From positions 17,307,962 to 17,371,961 of the forward strand of contig NC_067208.1 in the NCBI RefSeq assembly GCF_026262505.1: a DNA stretch of 64,000 nt, written 5' to 3'. The first letter of the stretch is position 1; every line of letters starts with the position of its first letter. Origin of the DNA: Trichomonas vaginalis G3. Its lineage: Eukaryota; Parabasalia; Trichomonadida; Trichomonadidae. The notes beneath the pieces are model-generated. The model saw only the letters and a list, made by a program, of their open reading frames with translations. It made no database searches and was not told the origin of the DNA. A program made the translations under genes and the position numbers. Below are positions 39,032 to 48,408 of this stretch, in pieces.

Positions 39032-39620
39032 ATGTAAATACAAAAAATTACAAATTTAGAATTATTCTTATTGAACAAGCTTCCACATGTTTAAATACAT
39101 CTTTTCTTATATATGTGGATCCAAATTGATCAATTAATCATATTATTTCAAGTTTATTATAATTGATAAAGTCCTCAGACCTGTAATCAACTAGATTCCA
39201 TTTGGTATTATATAAAATGATGATTAGATTATGAATAATAGCTATATATTGAATTTTTGATGTTAATTCATGATATTTATACTTTGTTTTATTTTTTAGT
39301 TCGTTTCTATAAATAACCAAGAGCTTTCTTTCTTATTTTCGTATTTCTAAATCAATAAGTTTGATATTATTTAAGAATTGGATGAGAATTGATATATTTT
39401 TTAAGCATTGATTCGTTATGTGCCCTATTTACCATTCAGTTCACAGATAACTCGATATGTCTACTCATAATACAATCTTTTTAACAAATCGGTTCAGGTT
39501 TTTAGATTACAACTTTCCTTTTTGCTGCAGGTTTCATTTTTCTTCTTGAGTAAGGAAGTAAATTTGGAAAATTGTTTTCACTTTAGGAGAATATAATTTT
39601 CCATTTGGAAAATTTAAAAA
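39032..39620. other. Intergenic, no gene seen
   Basis: AT-rich spacer. A 60-codon minus frame at 39138 is not convincing. No other feature is supported. Confidence 0.4.
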
Positions 39621-39643
39621 GTGAGACGCGCAGGATTCGAACT
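39621..39643 (-). tRNA. tRNA 3'-half relic
   Basis: On the minus strand AGTTCGAATCCTGCGCGTCT continues to CAC and then a T5 run. GTTCGAATCC is a perfect T-loop/B-box, followed by a 3' T-stem and acceptor-like strand. The 5' T-stem partner and any A-box or 5' acceptor strand are missing upstream, where the sequence is plain AT-rich. I read it as the 3' end of a truncated tRNA gene or of a tRNA-derived element, not a working tRNA. Confidence 0.35.
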
Positions 39644-39774
39644 TTTTTAAAAGTTGATTTAAATGAATTTTAGTGTGGAATATAAGGATAATATCATATT
39701 TAAAATAAGAATATACTAGTTTAGGTGGTATTAATTTTTTGGATAAATTTGAGAGTATGTACGTTTAGGGCATG

Positions 39775-39864
39775 AAAAGTGTCAATTCGCTCAGCGAAAG
39801 CTGAGCTAGCTTCGTTCTCGAAAGAATAAGGAAGGAGTGAGGGAGAATGATACAGAAGTTGACA
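39775..39864 (+). ncRNA. Structured RNA candidate with GNRA hairpin
   Basis: A GC-richer island in AT-rich DNA. GTGTCAATTC and GAAGTTGACAC can close an outer stem. Inside, GCTCAGC-GAAA-GCTGAGC is a perfect 7-bp stem with a GAAA tetraloop, and TTCG-TTCT-CGAA a second short stem. No known RNA family is recognised and no protein frame explains the pairing. Confidence 0.35.
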
Positions 39865-40581
39865 CATTCATATCATTTCAACAAATTTTGATCAAATTGA
39901 AATTCAATAAAATTCAATTCAATTCATATCCTTCAGTCAGTACATTGACATCCTTCTACATCACAATGATAACTCGGGCATCAATAGTTCTACAACTAAC
40001 TCAGAAAAAACAAGATTATTACTTCCTGCTTACAGCTTTTAAAAAGTTTCGATGATAAAAATCACTCTACTCTCGTTTATCGACATATGGTGATAGTAGG
40101 TAAACATATTCTTATCGATATTAATAAAAATATTTGTACGAAAATCTTATCCAATTAGAGAGTTATTCATAAAGTATATGATAATTATAATTACTTTATC
40201 TTTGTTTTATCTTTGAATAAACTATTTAATTTAAATTGCATAATATTTTTTGGTTGAAAGACAGGAAACTGAGTTGAGTTTGTATTATTTTTATCGTTTA
40301 ATTCATCGTATCAGTGAGTGATACAGATGTTTAAGATATTTAGAAAAAAATTATTAATTTGATTAACAAATTTTAATCAAAATAGCAAAAATCTATTTGA
40401 TAGCTGTAAACAAACAATAATTTTTATTTCAAACAAAATCACTTATTTTCATCTAAACGTATAAAATTGTCAATTTTATGAAAATAAATTGAAAATCTCA
40501 TGAAATGTAAAGGAGAGTAATATTTTTCAATTTTCTTTTTTTCTTTGTCTCAAATATTTTTTGTTGGGAATTTTGCAAATT

Positions 40582-40638
40582 ACCTCAGACTTTTCAGAGG
40601 ATTGAGTTGCCACTCAATCCTCTGAAATAGTCTGTGGT
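40582..40638. repeat. Long hairpin, ~26-bp stem
   Basis: The arms CAGAGGATTGAGT and ACTCAATCCTCTG flank a 4-base loop (TGCC). Pairing extends outward through CAGACT/AGTCTG to ACC/GGT with one indel and one mismatch. Part of the stem sequence (TTTTCAGAGGATT) recurs at about 41381. Confidence 0.75.
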
Positions 40639-41434
40639 AATTTTTAGTCTCTACACTATTTCAATATAAGCTCCATTTTTGAACAGTTTTTAAAAATCGA
40701 GCATTGAAAAGTGTGATGAGACTTTCTTGTTATCAAAAAATAATTTTAATATTTGTTTATTTCATTACATCCAATAAAATTTTAAAAACTCTATTTCTTC
40801 TCAAGAAAATTTTTTCCTTCATATGAAGAAACATTTTGTTCTCCATTTGATACTGAGTCTAAATCTCGATTTTTGAATTTTCTTCTTTCCAAATTTCTTT
40901 TTTCCAAATGAGAAGTTTAATTCAAATTTTCAATAGTTTATATATTTTCTCAAACCGTCTCAGATTTTCTCACTTTTTAGGGATTTTCTCTCAAAATATA
41001 CAAAAATAGTAATATTGTTGCATGCTATGTTCGGTCAACGATAGGAATTGAGGGGAAATTAATCGTCGAGGAAATACGATTATGTAAAGTAAAAAATGTT
41101 TTGGAATTTTTAATATTGTATATAATTTTATAATAATATTTTTGTGAGACATTTTAAGAAGCACATATAATTTTTTGATTTTAAAAATTAAAGTAGTGTT
41201 GAATGAATTTATTGATTAATTTAATACGGATATTTCTCAAAATTAATCAAAAATAGGTTTTCAGAGAACTTTTGAGATATCTTTTCAAAATGTCTTTTTG
41301 AAAATATATAAGTATTATATCAAATTGAAAAAAGGTATTTATCAAAATTCTAAATTCTTAATAAAAAATAACTTTTCAGAGGATTGTGATTTTGAAAGCA
41401 TGAGTCATAAGTAAAAAATATCTACGATTTTAAG

Positions 41435-41620
41435 GAGGGAATTGTTCCTTATGAGGTATACATTATAACTATATACCTCATAAGGAACAGTTCCCTCTTG
41501 ATAGCTGGGAAACTTTCTCTGAATAACTTATCATTTGGAGAAAGTTTCCCAGCTATCTATTAGAAACTAAAGGCTGTGAGGCACTAATATATAATCAGTG
41601 CCTCATAGCCTTTAGTTTCT
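41435..41620. ncRNA. Cluster of three consecutive long hairpins
   Basis: Hairpin 1: 41435-41460 with 41472-41497 (26 bp). Hairpin 2: 41500-41519 with 41538-41557 (20 bp, perfect). Hairpin 3: 41562-41585 with 41597-41620 (24 bp). The three are unrelated in sequence and only 2-4 bases apart. The only imperfect pairs, one each in hairpins 1 and 3, are G-U wobbles if the plus strand is transcribed. The cluster ends 72 bp past the HMG-CoA reductase stop. It could be a hairpin RNA or, on the minus strand, a 3' end structure. Confidence 0.55.
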
Positions 41621-41691
41621 TATTAAAAACGAGAATATATATATTGTTCAATTTAACAATAAAACACAAATATATTCTAAAAAGCAATAAT

Positions 41692-42981
41692 TCACTCTTT
41701 CTTTTGCTGAGCTCTTATCTTTGCGAGGATTTCCTTTGCTCTTGTTACAGTTACAGGCATTCCGTTGTTTAGTTCTGCAGCAACCTGGTTTATTTCGTCA
41801 CCTACAGCTCCAGCCTCATGAGCGATGTTTCTGGAGTGAAGTTTCATGTGGCCAGAATTAATTCCAGTGGTAACTAGTGCTCTTATAGCTGCGAAATTGG
41901 AGGCAAGGCCAACAGAAGCAATAACACATGCAAGATCATTGGCAGATTCAACTCTAAGCATCTTTTTAATTATAGGATTTGCTGGATCTCTTCTCATTGA
42001 GCCACCAACGACACCAACAGGTAATGGAACATCGATCTCGCCAACGAGACAGTCATTTTCGATGTAATATTTGGTGAGAGCTGGATTTTCTGATGAAGAT
42101 GCGTAAGAATGGACTGCTGCTTCAACAGCACGTGTATCGTTACCTGTAGCAAGTACTACTGCTGTTATACCGTTCATTATTCCTTTGCGATGAGTTGCTC
42201 CTCTGGCCAAATCTGATGCAGCGACATCTGCTGCCATAATTATACGTCTGGCAACGCTCATGCCATCAAAATCTTTTGTAGATAGAGATTTGATAGGCCA
42301 ATGGGCTTCGGCATGTATAATTCTTTCGCTGGCAAGATTTGTAAGAATTCCCATCAAAGGAATATAATGAAGATGTTCTGAGATGTATTGCTCGACAACT
42401 TCGCATGCATGATTAACACAGTTGGCTCCCATTGCGTCTCCTACATCAATATGGAGTTCAACAACTAATATTCTATTTGTTGCGGTATTTACGATTCTTG
42501 CTGTAGCATCTTGAGTACCACCAGTTCTTTCAACCATCGATGGCATCGTTGAGTTCGATATTGATATAATTTGGTCTTTGATTTCCATTACCTTTGAAAT
42601 TGGATCTTCTTCAGTAGAAGGAGGGATAACAATGACTTGCCCTTTGCATATGTTGCGTCCGGAATTGGTTTTGAAACCTCCGCCGCCTCTTGCAAGCTTG
42701 GCCGCTAAAGATGCTCCTGCAATTACGCTAGGTTCTTCATTTGCCATAGGTACAAGGATTTCTTTTCCATCAACGATGAAATTAGTTGCAACACCAATTG
42801 GAGTACTGTGCATAGCTACGCAATTTTCAATCATTGTATCGGCTTTGACCAAAGTCAACGAGTGATCGCTTGTTTGAATTGTTGCAATTTCCTCGTCTGT
42901 GAGGTTGAACATGTTCTTAATGATTTCTTGTCTTTCCTGTATAGATTTGTTGAAAAATCCAGGTAAAGCTGATGATATCAT
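41692..42981 (-). CDS. Class II HMG-CoA reductase
   Basis: 429 residues from the ATG at 42981. It makes mevalonate from HMG-CoA and so supplies the isoprenoid pathway, including prenyl groups for Rab proteins. It matches the soluble class II form (about 430 residues, no membrane domain) typical of bacteria and archaea. Substrate motif STPIGVATNF; catalytic Glu in NEEPSV (82/83); Lys266 in ATHRKGIMNG; Asp282 in GNDTRAVEA; His382 in MKLHSRN; cofactor region GDAMGANCVNHACE. All four catalytic residues sit within about one position of their numbers in the Pseudomonas mevalonii enzyme. The gene has no intron and looks intact. Bacterial-type HMGR in trichomonads suggests old lateral transfer. Confidence 0.95.
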   Translation of the reverse strand: MISSALPGFFNKSIQERQEIIKNMFNLTDEEIATIQTSDHSLTLVKADTMIENCVAMHSTPIGVATNFIVDGKEILVPMANEEPSVIAGASLAAKLARGGGGFKTNSGRNICKGQVIVIPPSTEEDPISKVMEIKDQIISISNSTMPSMVERTGGTQDATARIVNTATNRILVVELHIDVGDAMGANCVNHACEVVEQYISEHLHYIPLMGILTNLASERIIHAEAHWPIKSLSTKDFDGMSVARRIIMAADVAASDLARGATHRKGIMNGITAVVLATGNDTRAVEAAVHSYASSSENPALTKYYIENDCLVGEIDVPLPVGVVGGSMRRDPANPIIKKMLRVESANDLACVIASVGLASNFAAIRALVTTGINSGHMKLHSRNIAHEAGAVGDEINQVAAELNNGMPVTVTRAKEILAKIRAQQKKE

Positions 42982-43483
42982 TGAAGAACTTTTTTTATCG
43001 TTCTGGATTATGATTTAATACGGTGAAAATAATTTTTATTATTGCTAATTACATTACATAGCAACTATATTTTTAAATTAAAATCTCAAAAACGAAGGAG
43101 AAGTTTTAACCTTAAGTTCAAAAAAGTGGCATTAATTGCTTCCTCTCTTGTTTATGCTTTGGATTTACTAAGATGCTAGAGTTAGCAAAGTATTAGTATA
43201 TCCTTAAGATAAAACAATGTTTATTACATTGATTAGTATCCTTTTCCATCTGACTAAATTTAGGCAATATTTTTTTTTGGATTATGGTTAACGCATCCTG
43301 TTTCTACATTACAGCATTCAATTCATCATTGCTATTCGCCGTGTTAAGGTATAGGAAAATAGATTTATGATATTCAAAAACTTAGAGTGATTGGAAACTG
43401 CAGTTGGTGACAGGAAAAAATAGTTAGTAAAAACTATAAACAACACTATAACATATAATAGAAATAAAGTTTTACAAATAATA
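42982..43483. other. Intergenic, no gene seen
   Basis: AT-rich spacer containing the HMG-CoA reductase promoter (minus strand). No other feature is supported. Confidence 0.4.
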
Positions 43484-44659
43484 TTATTTTGAAATTTCTT
43501 TGAGGTCTCCATCATGTGTTGGAGCATCTGATTCATCAATTGAACGATTAGGATCTCTATTTTGATCATCAGATCTTTGAGGACTTGGAGGTGAAGTTAG
43601 AAGCCTGATTTTTCTCTCGTTAAGTGTAGTTCTTTCTTTTCTTATCTTTTCAAATTCATTTGATTTATTTTCCTTCTCAGTCTCAAGTAGTTTCAGTTGA
43701 TTTCCTAATTCAGTAAACTTTACATTCTTTTCTGCAAGTTCAGTAGCAGCTTTCGTCAGTTCCGCTGATATTTCAGCTGATTGTTCTCTCTCTTGATTGA
43801 GAGTGTCTGAAAATCCTTTGATTTGAATATCCAATCTTTTGATTGCAGAATTTCGATCGTCAATCTTCTTTCTACACTCATTAATCTCTGCAAATGTTTT
43901 ATCATTTTCTTCCTTTTGCCTTTGAATTTGTTCAATTAATCTTTGCTTTGTGTTTTGAAGTTCTCTTATGCTGTCTGTTTCATTAACAACAGAGTTTTCA
44001 CTGTCTTTGATATCGGATCTTAGCTTTTCAATGTCAGAAGCTAAAAAACTTGATCGAGATTTACTCTTTTTTAATGTATCCCTTTTCCCTTCTAAATGAA
44101 CTGATTTATCTTGAAGATTTCTTTCTGTTTTACTAACTTGAAGTAAAAGATTTTTATTAGATTGTGAGATTTCATTAATTTCTTCTACAAGTCGTGTTTT
44201 TTCATTTTGTTTATCAGTAATAGTTCCAGTTAGTTCTAACAATTTACTTTTGAGTTCGTGTTTTCCTTCTTTTAACGAATTAATTCTTCCATCTAATTGT
44301 TTGTTGTTTTTATGAATTAAATTACAGGCTATCTCGGTTTCTTTAGCTTCTCTTTTAGTTTCATCGCATTTCTTTTGATTATTTTGAGCTTCAAGTGTAA
44401 TTTGACTATTTTCATTGTCAATAGATTCAATTTCGCTAATTAATTCATTTAATTTGTTTTTTAGTTCTTGCAATTTCGCAGCTTCTTCATCTTGTTTTTT
44501 CTTTTCTTCGCTAATTGCCTGAGATTGGTTTGAAATTTCTGTTTCTAAATGATCAACATCGCTAGAAACACAACCATAGTTATTATGTTGTTGGAAAAGC
44601 TGCATTTGCATTTTAAGTATATCATATTTTCTATTGATGTAATTATAATTTGGATTCAT
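43484..44659 (-). CDS. Coiled-coil protein
   Basis: 391 residues from the ATG at 44659 (MNPNYNYINRKYDILKMQM). Residues ~35-345 form one continuous coiled coil rich in E, K, N and Q. The C-terminal ~45 residues are disordered with SP and DE motifs (LLTSPPSPQRSDDQNRDPNR). No membrane or enzymatic motif is seen. A structural role in the cytoskeleton is likely but unproven, and no specific family is recognised. Confidence 0.8.
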   Translation of the reverse strand: MNPNYNYINRKYDILKMQMQLFQQHNNYGCVSSDVDHLETEISNQSQAISEEKKKQDEEAAKLQELKNKLNELISEIESIDNENSQITLEAQNNQKKCDETKREAKETEIACNLIHKNNKQLDGRINSLKEGKHELKSKLLELTGTITDKQNEKTRLVEEINEISQSNKNLLLQVSKTERNLQDKSVHLEGKRDTLKKSKSRSSFLASDIEKLRSDIKDSENSVVNETDSIRELQNTKQRLIEQIQRQKEENDKTFAEINECRKKIDDRNSAIKRLDIQIKGFSDTLNQEREQSAEISAELTKAATELAEKNVKFTELGNQLKLLETEKENKSNEFEKIRKERTTLNERKIRLLTSPPSPQRSDDQNRDPNRSIDESDAPTHDGDLKEISK

Positions 44660-44921
44660 TCAAAAATTTTAAAAATATTAAACCGCCATTTGTTTTTAAA
44701 TCTACTTATATAAGGTAAATGTCTATCAAAAAACAATAAATATCTCTTATAAATGAATTATGATGGATAAATTTTTGCATTTTCTGCGCTCTCTGGTTAC
44801 CCTATTGGGATTTTTGCAGCATCAAGCAAATCAATCAATAATTCTATATTGTTGTCCGAAATTAGTTTCGATAAATAATTTTGTAAAAATTAAAGTTGAA
44901 ATTAAAGACATAAATAACAAT

Positions 44922-45464
44922 TTATTCAGCATCTTCCTCATAATCACTGAAGACAGGGCCCTGATTGACCTCTTCTTCCTCCTCTTCTTCTTCTTCTTCA
45001 AGACCGTAAATTTTAGCGATTTCATTAGAGAACCAATCTGTTTCTAAATCGTATATCTTTGTCTCTGTATGAGGTGCAGCAACAGACTTTTTGAGATCTC
45101 GATCGCAAATTGGGACCCATCCAGTTTTTGTTGCAAGTGCCTGGAATTGGGCCGCTAGGTATTCCATTTTATCTGGATTTTCGAGAGTTTCATCTGAGAA
45201 AACTGGTGTTCCACAGTATGGACAAGGTCTTTCTCCTTCTGCACGACAAATAACACGCCCACAGTTCATACAGTTATTAATTGCTGGATGTTCAGTACCG
45301 TAGCATCCGCATTCTTTATTAAAATCGATTTCCTTTTCTGGAATGTTGACTGTAACTTGGGGCATTAATGCAATATTTGATTTCTTCTTGCCTGACTTAT
45401 TTCCCTTACCGGCACGACGACGTTCTGCCTGTTCAAGGAGTTCTGAAAATTGGGTTTTAGACAT
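44922..45464 (-). CDS. TRIP4/ASC-1-type zinc-finger protein
   Basis: 180 residues from the ATG at 45464 (MSKTQFSELLEQAERRRAG). A basic stretch (KGNKSGKKKS) precedes the C2HC5 zinc finger at ~45-85: CGCYGTEHPAINNCMNCGRV, then CRAEGERPCPYCGTPVF. This is the finger of activating signal cointegrator 1 (TRIP4), which works with the ASCC helicase complex in transcription and in resolving stalled ribosomes. The C-terminus is acidic (EEEEEEEEEEVNQG). The animal protein's C-terminal ASCH domain is absent, so this is a minimal form. Confidence 0.85.
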   Translation of the reverse strand: MSKTQFSELLEQAERRRAGKGNKSGKKKSNIALMPQVTVNIPEKEIDFNKECGCYGTEHPAINNCMNCGRVICRAEGERPCPYCGTPVFSDETLENPDKMEYLAAQFQALATKTGWVPICDRDLKKSVAAPHTETKIYDLETDWFSNEIAKIYGLEEEEEEEEEEVNQGPVFSDYEEDAE

Positions 45465-46111
45465 TATAAATTTTGTCAAAAAATGTTGATGAAAAATTTT
45501 TTTTGGTACCAAACCAAAGACATTGTAAATAACAATATGAAACTATGGTGAATGAAATGAGCCAATTAAATTAGCAATCTTTAATGATTAAAGTGCGAAT
45601 TCGGAAGAAATTTGCTCTTTTCTATAAAATTTTTCTATTTATAAGACATCCTTTAGATTGCGACATATGATAGTTGCTTGAATTGGATATATGACAACTT
45701 CTAATTCGCTTGCAATTTCCTGTTCAGATTAAATACTACAATGGAATCTAAATAAGGTGTCTTGTAGCAAAAATTAGGTAATTATTGTGAACAGACTGGA
45801 CAATCCCGTTATTATATGTTTTTAAAAGAAATTTACAAAATCCTTGACATTTGAAGAATAAAGACAGTGGCCATGAGGATGGAAAAATATATATTGATCA
45901 GATATATGCAAATATTAAATGTATTCTTAAGAACATGTGATTTAATTTTTTTTAGATCAGATAAAGTTTAATTCTAAGCTTAAATACCAAAAAACGTAAA
46001 CGAATACAAAAAGTAAAGACTCTATTTATTGAAATACAAACAAAATATAAAAATTTAAAAATAATTATTATTTGTAACATTCTTTCACGAAAACAAATGA
46101 TAGAATATTTT
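45465..46111. other. Intergenic, no gene seen
   Basis: AT-rich spacer between two minus-strand genes. No feature is supported. Confidence 0.4.
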
Positions 46112-47344
46112 TCACATGCGAGGATCTTCCAAACATGTTATCAACGCTCTTCCACAGTATTGAAGACCAGCAATAATTTTTTGAGCTTTTACAGCATCTT
46201 CTGTTTTTTCGTACTCAATTACAATTGGCGTTGGAATGATGCTAGAAAATTTCGGAAAAGTAGTTTCTGCATATGCATTCAAAACTTTTCCGTATTTCTC
46301 GCATTCTTCTTTCATATCTCCTATAACAGTGTTTACTTCTTCACTCGGAGTGTCTCTCTTCAAAACATTGTAAATTTTGAGAAATCTTGAAGATGAATAA
46401 GGTACAATCGCATCAATTGTTGCTATATCTACATCAAGATTAAATATATCAGCAATTGTTAAATCTTTTTTAGGATAAACTGAATAAAGTTTTTCTTTTT
46501 GCATTCCTTTGTTAAGATTTGTATGCATGATCTTACTTTTAATCTCGCTGATATCCCTGGGGTATTCTCCTGATTGGACAAAGCATCTCCTTGCTTGTAA
46601 GTTATGATTTAGCTTTAATTTCAAAATTACAAAATCTACGTAATCAGGATTGAATAAATCAACAATTACATAACCTAAACGTATGTCATTGAATTTGGGC
46701 ATCTGAACTTTATCTACTATTGCGTATTTCGAAACAATTTCTTTGATTTCTTGACAAATTTTCTCCGATTCAAGTGATGTATCGAAAAATGACTTATCCT
46801 GTATAATGAGACCGTTAACATGCTCATGCGGAAGCGTAAGACTCGTTTCTGTTGTAGTAGCCATTGTTGATTTTCGTATTTTTAAGGTAAATCCATCAAT
46901 AATGAATGAATCTTTAAGTTCTACAAACTTTTCTGCATCTTTAGGTTTCTCAAAGTCAACAAAAGCAAATTGTCCCTGAGAATTTATTGAAACTTTGTAA
47001 ACAACATCAGGTTGTGATGTAAGGTTTTTCTTGAACAATGTTTGATTAATTACTTGCTTCAAGCGAGCTTCTGTAATGTTGGGAGGAAGCGAAGAAACAA
47101 AACACCTAACTATTTTACCAGCTTCAAATAAAGCAGATCTTTCTTGGACTGCAAAGTTACTATCGTAAGCTGCAAATTGCTGATCACATTCTTCAAACCT
47201 TTGACTTGTATCCGAAATTTGTTTTGTTTGTGGAACATATATGCCAGGAGGCAGACCAATTGTAAATCCAAGAGATTTAAATTCATCAGGCCCAACATCC
47301 CAGCCACCTCTAAGACGCTGATGGCGACGCGCTTCTGGATTCAT
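46112..47344 (-). CDS. U2AF2: U2AF large subunit (U2AF65-like)
   Basis: 410 residues from the ATG at 47344. The N-terminal RLRGGWDVGPDEF corresponds to the W-containing ligand motif that binds the small subunit (YWDVPPPGF in animals). RRM1 (~79-160) has CFVSSLPPNITEARLKQVI and GQFAFVDFEKPKDAEKF. A second RRM-like region covers ~170-265. The last ~92 residues match the U2AF homology motif: TPSEEVNTVIGDMKEECEKY then GKV, as in [20 protein letters not shown]. U2AF recognises the 3' splice site and recruits U2 snRNP. No arginine-serine domain is present, and the RXF position of the homology motif reads LQY, so SF1 contact may differ. Confidence 0.85.
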   Translation of the reverse strand: MNPEARRHQRLRGGWDVGPDEFKSLGFTIGLPPGIYVPQTKQISDTSQRFEECDQQFAAYDSNFAVQERSALFEAGKIVRCFVSSLPPNITEARLKQVINQTLFKKNLTSQPDVVYKVSINSQGQFAFVDFEKPKDAEKFVELKDSFIIDGFTLKIRKSTMATTTETSLTLPHEHVNGLIIQDKSFFDTSLESEKICQEIKEIVSKYAIVDKVQMPKFNDIRLGYVIVDLFNPDYVDFVILKLKLNHNLQARRCFVQSGEYPRDISEIKSKIMHTNLNKGMQKEKLYSVYPKKDLTIADIFNLDVDIATIDAIVPYSSSRFLKIYNVLKRDTPSEEVNTVIGDMKEECEKYGKVLNAYAETTFPKFSSIIPTPIVIEYEKTEDAVKAQKIIAGLQYCGRALITCLEDPRM

Positions 47345-47471
47345 TGGAAACTAAATAACAAAAACCGAATTTAATTCATAATATAAAATAAACACTCTTC
47401 AATCTATTACATAATCTCAACCAAAAGGCTTCCAATTTAGAAAAATTTATATAAAAAATTCGACACTTTTT
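47345..47471. promoter_or_regulatory. Bidirectional promoter between two splicing genes
   Basis: Only 127 bp separate the ATG of the U2AF-like gene (minus) from that of the Yju2-like gene (plus). Both promoters must lie here. I do not see a convincing Inr pair. Confidence 0.6.
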
Positions 47472-48197
47472 ATGGGTGAGCGAAAACCATCTTGCCATTA
47501 TATCGCTCCAGATTTCGATCCGAGCCAAACTGGTCGTCGTTGTAAGCCCCAAAATGGCCAACATACAATTCGCTTTATGCTTCCTATGGCTATTAAATGT
47601 ACAAACTGTGGTGAATATATGCATGCAGGAACCAAAGCAAATGCAAGAAAAGAACTTTGCTATACCGATGCATATCTCGGAGAAATCAATGTTTATAGAA
47701 TTTATATTCATTGTAAGGCATGCTACGCAGAAATCACAATTAAAACTGATCCAGAACATTGCGATTATATTGTAGAAAAAGGAGCAACAAGACACTTTGA
47801 ACCATGGCGCGATCATTATATTTCAATCGCTATGGAAGAAAAGAATAAATTAAAAGGGAGTATTATAGAACAAGCTGAAGCAAAAACAGTCGATATGAAA
47901 AAAGAAATGGAACATATACATGAATTAGAAAGATTACGAGCAAAAAGTCAAAAGATTGATAAAATGAATTTAGAATCAGTACAATATGATGAAAATGAGA
48001 AAAAACAAATACTTACTGAACTCGATAGACAACGTATAGATTTATTTGAACTGAAAAAACAAGAAGAATTACATCTTTTGGATAAACAAGAATTGGCTAA
48101 TCAAGTGTACATGTCTCCTCAACCAACTATCAATACATTTAAATCTAAAAAGGTTAATATGTTCGATAATGCAGCTGCGGAAGATTTTGGATTTTAA
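47472..48197 (+). CDS. Yju2/CWC16 splicing factor (CCDC94-like)
   Basis: 241 residues from the ATG at 47472. The N-terminal ~110 residues follow CWC16 closely: HYIAPDFDPSQ, IRFMLPMAIKCTNCGEYMHA, GTKANARKE, YLGEINVYRIYIHCKACYAE, ITIKTDPEHCDYIVEKGATR. Four cysteines (CTNC and CKAC) form the zinc site. The rest is helical and charged (EEKNKLKGSIIEQAEAK). Yju2 joins the spliceosome with the Prp19 complex and promotes the first catalytic step near the branch site. It is intact and head to head with the U2AF-like gene. Confidence 0.93.
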   Translation: MGERKPSCHYIAPDFDPSQTGRRCKPQNGQHTIRFMLPMAIKCTNCGEYMHAGTKANARKELCYTDAYLGEINVYRIYIHCKACYAEITIKTDPEHCDYIVEKGATRHFEPWRDHYISIAMEEKNKLKGSIIEQAEAKTVDMKKEMEHIHELERLRAKSQKIDKMNLESVQYDENEKKQILTELDRQRIDLFELKKQEELHLLDKQELANQVYMSPQPTINTFKSKKVNMFDNAAAEDFGF

Positions 48198-48408
48198 TAT
48201 TAGTTTTTTATGTTAGTAAAATATATGTTTATGTGATCCTCAAGTATGATTTTTGTGATATTTTACACATAATTAAGAATTATATTTTTATAAAATATAT
48301 TTTCATTTAATTTTTCTTTGAAATAGACTGAATCATTAATAAATTGAATTACATTAGGTTCATAGTTTATAATTATTTAAACTTTAAATCATATTTATAT
48401 AATATTTT

